Shown one piece after another: positions 26,301-32,398 of a stretch of DNA of 49,743 nt; position 1 is the stretch's first letter; each line of letters starts with the position of its first letter. Location of the stretch: contig NZ_CALUWY010000017.1 of the NCBI RefSeq assembly GCF_944324615.1, positions 1 through 49,743 of the forward strand, in the 5' to 3' direction. This DNA is from an uncultured Mailhella sp. (GTDB lineage: Bacteria > Desulfobacterota > Desulfovibrionia > Desulfovibrionales > Desulfovibrionaceae). The notes beneath the pieces were generated by a model that did no database searches, was not told the DNA's origin, and was given only the letters and a program-made list of their open reading frames with translations. The translations under genes and the position numbers were made by a program.

Positions 26301-26526
26301 CCGCCCCATCATCATGACCTCCATAGCCTTTATTCTCGGTTGTCTGCCCCTGGCCTTCAGTACCGGAGCAGGGGCGGCAAGCCGCGTATCCATCGGTGTG
26401 AGCGTGGTGTGGGGCATGCTGGCGGCCACGGTGCTGGCTCCGCTGCTGGTGCCGTGCTTCTTCGTGCAGGTCATGCGGATTTCGGAACGTTTTTCCGGTG
26501 CATCGCGCAGGGAGGAGACATCATGA
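23344..26526 (+). CDS. RND multidrug efflux pump, HAE1 type
   Basis: The 1060-residue proton-driven pump belongs with AcrB and MexB. The first helix starts at about residue 28 (RPVLSMVLSLFIVLAGI). The porter-domain start YPGASPEVIAQTVATPIEEQINGV is intact. The proton-relay Asp pair lies in GMVVDDAIVVLENVER in TM4, and the relay Lys lies in LLGLACKNAILIIEFA in TM10. Length fits the family. Neighbouring adaptor and channel genes overlap it on both sides, so the full tripartite system is made from one message. Substrates cannot be predicted from this. Confidence 0.95.
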   Translation: MSDAARHDNGVISGKGVQPSARPGFFLKRPVLSMVLSLFIVLAGILSIRELPIAQYPDLIPPTISVSAQYPGASPEVIAQTVATPIEEQINGVSDMIYMSSVSSSSGAMQISVTFAVGTDPDMAQVNVNNRVQAAVPMLPEIVRQYGVTVDTFSPAILEIVALYSRDGAFDATYLSNYALVNLLDGLKRVPGVGQAQILGSRDHAMRIWLDPPRMAQLGISTSDIAQAVNDQNAQYSLGSVGSQPGSDALSMTWQLESRGRLVTAEEFGDIILRASPEGGVLRLRDVGRVELGAESYNFACAIDGATAIPLAIFLAPGSNALDTAGRVAAYMQEQAKFFPAGMSYMVPYDTTIFVRLSVEEVVRTLVEAMLLVFAVVYLFLQDWRATLIPCLAVPIALVGTFAGVYLLDFSINTLTLFALVLAIGMVVDDAIVVLENVERVLHDEGLDVAGATAVAMNEVTSAVIAIVLVLCSVFIPVGFLGGLAGVMYRQFAVTIAMAVVISGVVALTLTPALCLQLLRKKKREPWAPFRWFNRFFDAVTGGFVRLVGFFLRHGVLSFLVLLVLSAVTLELFTRVPTTLVPEEDQGSLMCTIALPEGSALPRTRQLVGEVSRKVRELPAVAHVLSLAGYDLINSTLNTGMGTLFIQLRPWEEREKEGLSLEETLRRIYALGLADSRGVILPFNPPPIMGMSNTGGFEMEIQTTSGTPAELARTAARFAAEASKRPELSRVSSSFSVASPRLFVELDREKAVMSGVDCAEVFNMLGATLGSTYINDFNLYGRTFKVMMQADEAYRRLPDSMRSLYVSAPGGAQIPLTSLVTVRTSGGPDNVSHFNGLLSAKITGSPAQGASSGQAIAALEEAASSLPQGYSYAWSGVTYQEVETGGTDFTVLGLSVLMIFLILAAQYERWSLPVAVLSAVPFAVFGAIFGNWFTGLANDIYTQVAIITLLGLACKNAILIIEFAVELRAQGRTLEEAAVEAAKLRFRPIIMTSIAFILGCLPLAFSTGAGAASRVSIGVSVVWGMLAATVLAPLLVPCFFVQVMRISERFSGASRREETS

Positions 26527-27992
26527 AACAGGTCGTAGCGGGACTTGTGGCGGCGCTGGTTGTGTCGGGCTGTTCCTTTGCGCCGGAATATCACAGGCCG
26601 GAGCAGGAGCTTCCCTCCTCGTGGGGCGAAGAGACTTCTTCCGGGCAGGAGACGCTTTCGCGGCAGTGGTGGCGGCGTTTTCAGGATGAAACGCTGAATG
26701 AACTTGTGGACATGGCCCTTGCCCGCAACCGCGACCTAGAGCAGAGCCTTGCCCGGGTGGAGGCGGCGCGCGCCTCCCTCGGCATGGCGAGAGCAGGGCT
26801 TTTTCCCCAGTTTTCCGCACAGGGCAGCGGCGAGCGCAGCCAGTCGAGCCGGGATGCCTCCGCCACATACGGCGTCATGGAGGAACTGGGCCTTCTGGAA
26901 CAGAGAGTGGGGGCCCTCGAAGGACGTCCGGGAGGGACTTCTTCCGTGCCCCCGCGCGTGGGGTCGCTCTGGTCCGGCACGGTGCAGGGCTCATGGGAGG
27001 TGGATATCTGGGGGCGTTACCGGAACGCCGCCTCCGCCGCAAAGGAGAATCTCCTTTCCGCCGAAGAGGCCCGGCGGGCGCTGGAACTTTCCGTGGCCGG
27101 GCAGGTCTGTTCCGCCTATTTCGACATGCTGAACTATGCCGCGCAGAAGGAACTTTCCGAGAACACCCTTGCCTCGCGGGAACGCTCCGCCGCGCTTTAT
27201 GAGAAGCAGTACGCCGCCGGAGCTATCAGCGAACTGGATATGCTGAATGTCCGTGCGCAGGTGGACAGCCTGAAGGACAGTCTGGCGCAGGTGAAAACGG
27301 GCCTTGAGCAGGCGCAAGGCGCGCTTCTGCTTCTCACGGGTGCATCGCCTGAGCGGATTTTTTCCGCCCGCCCGGAGGGAAAGGCCCGCCTTGAGGCGCT
27401 TTCCGCACAGCCGCAGCTGCCTGCGGGGCTTCCGTCGGAGCTTCTGAACCGGCGGCCGGACATACTCTCGGCGGAGGCCGCGCTCCGCGCCGCCCATTTT
27501 CAGGTGGGTGAGGCGCGGGCCGCCTTTTTCCCTTCCATAAGCCTGACGGCGGGCCTGGGCGCGGCAAGCACGGCGCTGAACAGTCTTTTCACCGGTCCGG
27601 CCGGCACCTGGAGCTACGGGGGGAGCGCCTCGCTTCCCCTGCTGACCTTCGGCCGGACTCTGAGCGGTGTCAGGCAGGCCGAGGCCTCGCTGCATGCCGC
27701 GCAGGCCGCCTATGAGAAAGCGGTGCAGCAGGCCTTTTCCGACATACGTTCCAGCCTTGCCGCACAGCGCGGCATGGAAGAGAGCGTGAAGAGCCTTGTC
27801 CTTGTTTCCGCGCGCATGGAAAAGGCGGCGGAACTGGCAAGGGCGCGCTATGCGGCGGGCTATTCCCCCTATCTGGACGTGCTGGAGGCGGAGCGCACGC
27901 TGTATTCCGCGCAGATGAACCTTGCCGCGCGCCGTGCGTCGCAGCTTTCCGCCATCGCTCAGGTATGCGTGGCCCTCGGCGGCGGCTGGTAG
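26523..27992 (+). CDS. RND outer-membrane channel lipoprotein, OprM/NodT family
   Basis: The 489-residue protein has a lipoprotein signal ending LVVSGC, then the standard SFAPEYHRPEQELPSSW start of OprM/CusC-type channels. Two TolC-repeat units follow, with helices such as NRDLEQSLARVEAARASLG and LELSVAGQVCSAYFDMLNY. The middle RRPDILSAEAALRAAHFQVGEARAAFFPSI motif is typical. Two insertions near 120-150 contain coil-like sequence. The start overlaps the pump stop by 4 bases. The open frame upstream overlaps the pump and was discarded. Confidence 0.94.
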   Translation: MKQVVAGLVAALVVSGCSFAPEYHRPEQELPSSWGEETSSGQETLSRQWWRRFQDETLNELVDMALARNRDLEQSLARVEAARASLGMARAGLFPQFSAQGSGERSQSSRDASATYGVMEELGLLEQRVGALEGRPGGTSSVPPRVGSLWSGTVQGSWEVDIWGRYRNAASAAKENLLSAEEARRALELSVAGQVCSAYFDMLNYAAQKELSENTLASRERSAALYEKQYAAGAISELDMLNVRAQVDSLKDSLAQVKTGLEQAQGALLLLTGASPERIFSARPEGKARLEALSAQPQLPAGLPSELLNRRPDILSAEAALRAAHFQVGEARAAFFPSISLTAGLGAASTALNSLFTGPAGTWSYGGSASLPLLTFGRTLSGVRQAEASLHAAQAAYEKAVQQAFSDIRSSLAAQRGMEESVKSLVLVSARMEKAAELARARYAAGYSPYLDVLEAERTLYSAQMNLAARRASQLSAIAQVCVALGGGW

Positions 27993-27998
27993 ACAAAG

Positions 27999-28029
27999 AA
28001 ACGGCGGCTTCGGGAAGAAGCCGCCGTTT
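27999..28029 (+). terminator. Terminator of the RND operon
   Basis: A perfect 13-bp stem AAACGGCGGCTTC/GAAGCCGCCGTTT closes a 5-base loop. The T run is only three bases, but position and stem strength support the call. Confidence 0.7.
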
Positions 28030-28111
28030 CCGTCAGGAGTGTGCCTTTTTCCGGCGGAAGCGGTACGGGGGAAAACCGCCTGCCCGGAACAGGGCGAAGG
28101 AGGAAAGAGGC

Positions 28112-28141
28112 GCCGGGGAGCTTTTGGAAAGGCTCCCCGGC
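28112..28141 (-). terminator. Terminator of the left TRAP cassette
   Basis: GCCGGGGAGC pairs with GCTCCCCGGC around a 10-base loop, just past the TAXI gene stop. On the minus strand GCCTCTTTCC follows, a weak T run. Confidence 0.55.
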
Positions 28142-28149
28142 AAAAGAGA

Positions 28150-29127
28150 CTACTTGAGCACGCCGATTTCCTTATAGTACTTGGCGGCGCCGGGATGCAG
28201 GGGGAAGGCGAGGTTCTGCGGACCGGTCTCCGGAGCCATGGTCTTCCAGCCGGCGTTGGCGGTACCGATGTCTTCGCGGCCTTCAACAATGGCCTTGGTC
28301 ATGCGGTAGACCAGATCTTCCGACAGGTTGGAGCGCACGAGCAGTTCCGCAGCGTCGCAGAGCGCGGGAACGTTTTTTCCGACCACGCCGCTGAACATGG
28401 TGGAGGGGATTTCCGTCTTCTGCACGCCGTAGGTTTCGTGCATCTTCTGGAAGAGCTCGTCGCTGACGGGAATCCAGTTCAGGGTGGTGTTCTTGCTCAG
28501 TTCCACCACAAACCAGATTTCACCGGGTCCAAGCCAGAAGAGCAGGTCCACGTTGCCGTCCTTGGCCATGTCGGCGGCATCGTCGAAGTTGTTGGTGATG
28601 ACCTTGCCGCCCCAGGACTGGATGTCCTTGTAGGTGACGCCGTAGCAGGAGAGCATCCAGCGCACCCACAGTTCCGTGCCGCTGCCCATGGGGCCGACGA
28701 CCATGTGCACGGGCTGCTTGTTCTTGATCATGCTTTCCAGGGATTTGGGAGCGTTTTTCCCGATGCCTATGATGTGCAGGCGGGAGACATCGTTCAGGTT
28801 GAAGATGGAGCTCACGCCGGTCACGGGCTTTCTGAAGGGATCAAGACCCTTGGCGGCGGAAACCATGATGGAATGGGTGCCGATGGAGAGTTCGCCTTCA
28901 CCCTTGGAGAGACGGCCGGGGTTGGAAAGGCCGCCGCCGGGCAGAAGGTTGACGTCGATGTCGGGGAACTGCTTGTTGATGGCTTTTGCCACGGCGCCCA
29001 TGCCGACATACCAGGCTCCCGAGGTGGGGCCGGAGAGAATCTTGATTTTTTCGTTCGCGGCCTGAGAGGGGGAGGGGAGGGCCAGAACGGCCATCACGGC
29101 CAGCAGCGCGAGTTTTTTGAGCATCAT
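28150..29127 (-). CDS. TAXI-type TRAP solute-binding protein (left cassette)
   Basis: The 325-residue periplasmic protein captures the substrate for the fused TRAP permease of the same operon. It has a signal peptide (cleavage after PSQAA, about residue 24). The TAXI-family opening is KILSGPTSGAWYVGMGAVAKAI, followed by LLPGGGLSNPGRLSKGEGELSIG. It ends PLHPGAAKYYKEIGVLK, and the right-cassette paralogue ends almost identically. Overall identity to that paralogue looks near 40%, so ligands may differ. It is third in permease-amidohydrolase-TAXI order, 16 bases after the amidohydrolase gene, with GGAG before its ATG. Known TAXI ligands include glutamate and other acids; this ligand is unknown. 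Confidence 0.92.
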   Translation of the reverse strand: MMLKKLALLAVMAVLALPSPSQAANEKIKILSGPTSGAWYVGMGAVAKAINKQFPDIDVNLLPGGGLSNPGRLSKGEGELSIGTHSIMVSAAKGLDPFRKPVTGVSSIFNLNDVSRLHIIGIGKNAPKSLESMIKNKQPVHMVVGPMGSGTELWVRWMLSCYGVTYKDIQSWGGKVITNNFDDAADMAKDGNVDLLFWLGPGEIWFVVELSKNTTLNWIPVSDELFQKMHETYGVQKTEIPSTMFSGVVGKNVPALCDAAELLVRSNLSEDLVYRMTKAIVEGREDIGTANAGWKTMAPETGPQNLAFPLHPGAAKYYKEIGVLK

Positions 29128-29143
29128 GCGGAAAACTCCGTGA

Positions 29144-30001
29144 CTAGAGGTTTTCAGGAAGATCCAGTTTCAGAGCGGTGGCGATGTTCTTATAGAGCAG
29201 CTTGGGCAGCACTTCGGGCTTGAAGGGCATGTTCTTGAAGTGGGCCACGCCTTCTTCCAGCGGAATGAAGGGATAGGCCGTGCCGAACAGGAAGCGGTCC
29301 TGCAGGAAGCCGTTGGCGGCGGTGACGTAGTCCTGCCAGCCGGGGAAGTTGAACAGGTACATGTCCGGGCAGATGTAGATGTTCGGGCGCTTGTAGGCGA
29401 CGAACAGCACTTCGGTCACATAGGGGTAGCCGCCGTGGGTGTTGATGATGGTCATCTTGGGGAAGTCAGCGGCGATCTGGTCGAGAATGGCCGGGAAGCC
29501 GTAGCTGAGATCCGGGCCGTTGCCGCCGCCGGCCATGAGCAGCAGAGGAATGCCTTCGGCTTCCAGCTTTTCATAGATGGGGTAGATGCGGCGGTCGTTG
29601 GGGTACATGGGGGTGGGAAGAAGGCCGGGTTCCATGCCCACGCCGACCAGGGGGCCGTTCTTGACGTAGGTGTCGATTTCGTCCAGGGCTTCCTGCCGGT
29701 TGGTCGGGTCGATGCCGGCCACGCCGAGGAAGCGGCCGGGATAGTCGTTCATGATGGCCACGATGTCTTCATTGGATACGCCGCCCAGGAAGGGGTAGGC
29801 GCGGCGGCCGGGGACGACGCCCATGGTGATGCCTGCAGAGTCCATTTCCTTGAGCAGCAGCTCGGTGGAGCGCTGTGCCGTGGAGGGAGCCTGCGGCATG
29901 CCGAAGCAGCGGCTCATGCGTTTGGTGCGTTCCGTGTCGCGGAAGAGGCTGAGGTTGAGGAAACCGCGCGCCGGAGGTCTGAGTCGGCAGTCGATGATCA
30001 T
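29144..30001 (-). CDS. Amidohydrolase_2-like protein lacking metal ligands (left cassette)
   Basis: The 285-residue TIM-barrel protein resembles the ACMSD/LigI branch of amidohydrolases. Motif positions that normally bind metal are altered. The N-terminal His-x-His is Arg6-x-Arg8 (IDCRLRPP). The His of the usual HxG strand is replaced in LLLMAGGG (about 154-160). The catalytic Asp of FGSDYP is Ala242 (FGTAYP). Only His189 (NTHGG) remains. The right-cassette paralogue shows the same losses. It is therefore probably a stable subfamily with another activity, such as binding the carried substrate or metal-free catalysis, rather than a decaying gene. AAAGGAG precedes the ATG. Confidence 0.85.
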   Translation of the reverse strand: MIIDCRLRPPARGFLNLSLFRDTERTKRMSRCFGMPQAPSTAQRSTELLLKEMDSAGITMGVVPGRRAYPFLGGVSNEDIVAIMNDYPGRFLGVAGIDPTNRQEALDEIDTYVKNGPLVGVGMEPGLLPTPMYPNDRRIYPIYEKLEAEGIPLLLMAGGGNGPDLSYGFPAILDQIAADFPKMTIINTHGGYPYVTEVLFVAYKRPNIYICPDMYLFNFPGWQDYVTAANGFLQDRFLFGTAYPFIPLEEGVAHFKNMPFKPEVLPKLLYKNIATALKLDLPENL

Positions 30002-30032
30002 GGAAATGCTCCTTTCAAAGAGGGTTGATGGT

Positions 30033-31925
30033 TCAGGACAGGGCGGAGAGACGCTTTTTCCTCATGAGCTGCATGAACACGACGGAAACGATGCAGCATG
30101 CGCCGATCATATCGGTGATGAGACCGGGGTAGATGAGGGAAAGGCCGCCGATGAGCAGAAGAAGCTGCTCAAAACGGTTGGCGAGGGTGATGAACCACTG
30201 CTGCATGCCGCCGGCAAGGGCGATGACGCCTATGATGGCGGAAACGCAGGCGAGGGTGGTTTCAGGCAGGGAACCGGAAAGCAGAAGCGCCGGTTCGTAC
30301 ACGAACATGAAGGGGATGATGAAGGCCACGATGCCCAGCTTGGAGGAGAGCAGGCCGGTTTTCATGGCATTGGCCTCGGCAATGGAGGCTCCGGCAAAGG
30401 CTGCCATGCAGACCGGAGGAGTGATGACGGACAGGATGGCGTAGTAGAACACGAACATGTGGGAAGCCAGGGCAGGCACGCCGGCCTTGATGAGGGCGGG
30501 AGCGCCCAGCGTGGCCACGATGACGTAGGCCGGGGTGGTGGGGACGCCCATGCCCAGCACGATGCTGGTCAGGGTGAGCATGATCATGAGCAGGAAGAGG
30601 TTGTTCCCGGCAAGATCGGTGATGGCGCTGATGAAGGTGAAGCCGATGCCCGTGATGGCGATGACGCCTATGATGATGCCCGCGCAGGCGCAGCAGGAGG
30701 TGATCATGAGGCAGTTTTTCGCGGACATTTCCAGAGCCTGCCAGAGTCTGGCGGGCGTCATGCGGGTTTCGGCGCGGAAGAAGGAAAGCACAATGATGGC
30801 GAGGGTTGCGATGAAGGCGCAGGAAATGACGCTGCGGCCGAGTACCATGGCGATGATCAGCCCGAAGATGGGCAGCAGGTAGTACAGTCTGGCGATGACC
30901 TGCCGGCTGTCGGGAATCTGATCCTTGGGGAGCGTGCCGAGGTTGTTTCGCACGGCCTCGAAGTGGATCATGGTCCACAGGGAGAGGTAGTACAGAATGG
31001 CGGGGAGCAGGGCGGCCTTGGCCACCTGGATGTAACCCGTACCCGTGAGGTCGGCCATGATGAAGGCGGCCGCACCCATGATGGGAGGCATGATCTGGCC
31101 GCCGGTGGAGGCCACGGCTTCCACGGCGCCCGCAAAGGCGGGGGCATAGCCCACGCGCTTCATGAGCGGAATGGTGAAGGTGCCCGTGCCGTACACGTTG
31201 GCCGGGGCGGAACCGGAAATGGTACCGAACAGGGCGGAGGCGAAAATGGCCACCTTGGCAGGGCCGCCTTTGGATTTGCGGGTGAGCAGGCAGGCCAGAT
31301 CCATGAACACGCTGCTCATGCCGCTCACATGCAGAAAGGCGCCGAACATGACGAAGGCGAAGATCATGGTGGAGGAAACGGCCACGGGCACGCCGTAGAT
31401 GCCGTCGGTGATCATGAAAAGCTGCTCGACGAGCGCGTCGAAGGAAACACCCGAGTGCCTGAGCGCTTCGGGGAAGGGCGCGGCGTTGCCGAACAGGGCA
31501 TAGACGATGAAGACGCAGGCGATGAGCACCAGCGACCAGCCCGAGGTGCGGCGCGTGGTTTCCAGCACCAGAAGAACGGCAATGACGCCGTATATCATAT
31601 CCTGCTGTGTTACTTCATCCAGGTAGCGCATACGCATCTGGAGTGTTTCCAGATTGGTAAACACATAGTACGCCGAACTGAAGGCCAGGACGACGAGAAT
31701 AATATTAATAATGGTAAGAAGGTTTTTCTTGAGCGCGGAATCCTCTTCACGGTATCCGGGAAAATACATGAAAATAAGCGCCATGACGGTAGACAGGTGT
31801 ATGGCTCTTAAAAGATGGCTGTCCATGATGGCAAAGCCGCCGGTAAAGACGACTTGAAAGATGGAAAGCATGACGGCAAGGACTGCTGCAACATGCTTCA
31901 TTTTCAACGGTCCGATACTAGGCAT
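30033..31925 (-). CDS. Fused TRAP transporter permease, DctQM type (left cassette)
   Basis: The 630-residue membrane protein joins the small (DctQ-like, about 1-180) and large (DctM-like, about 190-630) TRAP subunits. It drives uptake of the substrate delivered by the TAXI protein with an ion gradient. The large half contains GTISGSAPANVYGTGTFTIP and STGGQIMPPIMGAAAF, and later a matching GMGVPTTPAYVIVA. The second ATG (MPSIGPL) was chosen because GGAGG lies 7 bases before it. It is first in its operon, behind a -24/-12 promoter. A 125-nt stretch is identical to the right-cassette permease gene, far above the rest of the pair. Confidence 0.93.
   Translation of the reverse strand: MPSIGPLKMKHVAAVLAVMLSIFQVVFTGGFAIMDSHLLRAIHLSTVMALIFMYFPGYREEDSALKKNLLTIINIILVVLAFSSAYYVFTNLETLQMRMRYLDEVTQQDMIYGVIAVLLVLETTRRTSGWSLVLIACVFIVYALFGNAAPFPEALRHSGVSFDALVEQLFMITDGIYGVPVAVSSTMIFAFVMFGAFLHVSGMSSVFMDLACLLTRKSKGGPAKVAIFASALFGTISGSAPANVYGTGTFTIPLMKRVGYAPAFAGAVEAVASTGGQIMPPIMGAAAFIMADLTGTGYIQVAKAALLPAILYYLSLWTMIHFEAVRNNLGTLPKDQIPDSRQVIARLYYLLPIFGLIIAMVLGRSVISCAFIATLAIIVLSFFRAETRMTPARLWQALEMSAKNCLMITSCCACAGIIIGVIAITGIGFTFISAITDLAGNNLFLLMIMLTLTSIVLGMGVPTTPAYVIVATLGAPALIKAGVPALASHMFVFYYAILSVITPPVCMAAFAGASIAEANAMKTGLLSSKLGIVAFIIPFMFVYEPALLLSGSLPETTLACVSAIIGVIALAGGMQQWFITLANRFEQLLLLIGGLSLIYPGLITDMIGACCIVSVVFMQLMRKKRLSALS
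31099..31223. repeat. Exact 125-nt inverted repeat, left copy
   Basis: This stretch, inside the left permease gene, is base-for-base identical to the complement of 36525-36649 in the right permease gene. Similarity stays very high for about 130 bases more around it and then drops. It encodes the GSAPANVYGTGTFTIP region. Gene conversion or strong local constraint could explain it. Confidence 0.85.
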
Positions 31926-31985
31926 ACGCATTCCTCCCAGTAAAGTATGCGCGGAAGAAGTTGTCCGGATGGATGAGAAGAGCCA

Positions 31986-32001
31986 TGCAAATATCGTTCC
32001 A
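31986..32001 (-). promoter_or_regulatory. Sigma-54 promoter of the left TRAP cassette
   Basis: On the minus strand the site reads TGGAACGATATTTGCA, one mismatch to TGGCACG-N4-TTGCW, with the invariant GG and GC exactly 10 bases apart. Transcription would start near 31975, about 50 bases before the permease ATG. Confidence 0.75.
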
Positions 32002-32248
32002 AATTATGCAGGAAAAAATAAAAATAATAAAAACAATAAGATATATCATGCTTTTCCGAAGCGGGGCGGAATGCGTCAAGGTAAAAAAAAAACGTAAAAA
32101 AGACGCTGTTTTTACTCTTTAACCTTTTATAATCATTTGTTATTCATATATCTTCTCCACGTCTTTCGCCGGGAAGGTGAATATGAAAAAGATCATACTG
32201 ATATGCGTTTTTTCACATGAAAAAGATTTTTTTCTCTGGAGCTTTCCG

Positions 32249-32292
32249 GCCCTGCCCCTGTATTTTTTTCGGAGAAGGGGCGGGGCTTTTTT
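32249..32292 (+). terminator. Plus-strand terminator inside the divergent region
   Basis: GCCCTGCCCCT pairs with AGGGGCGGGGC (one T-G pair) around a 16-base loop, followed by TTTTTT. It lies just upstream of the sigma-54 promoter of the first reductase. It may insulate that promoter or end a short unseen transcript. Confidence 0.7.
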
Positions 32293-32338
32293 ATTAACTA
32301 TAATGAATACAGTGTATTACTTTTTTATTTTTTTGCGG

Positions 32339-32354
32339 TGGCATGTTTTTTGCA
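32339..32354 (+). promoter_or_regulatory. Sigma-54 promoter of the first enoate reductase
   Basis: The site reads TGGCATGTTTTTTGCA, one mismatch to TGGCACG-N4-TTGCW, with GG and GC 10 bases apart. Transcription would begin near 32365, about 35 bases before the reductase ATG. Confidence 0.8.
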
Positions 32355-32398
32355 GCCGGGGAAGCGTTGCCAAAGACCATATTGAGGAGTCGTTTTTC

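Larger units (their letters stand above)
31926..32398. promoter_or_regulatory. Divergent control region between left cassette and first reductase
   Basis: This 473-base region has no credible gene. It is AT-rich, unlike its surroundings. It holds two opposed -24/-12 promoters (31986-32001 minus, 32339-32354 plus), two exact copies of ATGAAAAAGAT (32183-32193, 32217-32227), an inverted repeat TTTTTCA/TGAAAAA (32209-32224), a TATAAT (32128-32133) without a good -35, and an intrinsic terminator (32249-32292). The repeats lie at distances from both promoters that suit an enhancer site. Confidence 0.65.

Noticed and set aside
29823..31811. A 662-codon plus-strand frame opposite the left TRAP permease
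   Set aside because: Gly/His/Asp-rich antisense shadow; the right permease gene has an equivalent shadow, as expected from the shared sequence.
32177..32398. In-frame extension of the first reductase by 74 codons
   Set aside because: It would include the terminator hairpin and the sigma-54 promoter in coding sequence, and has no homology to old-yellow enzymes. The ATG at 32399 has its own GAGGAG.
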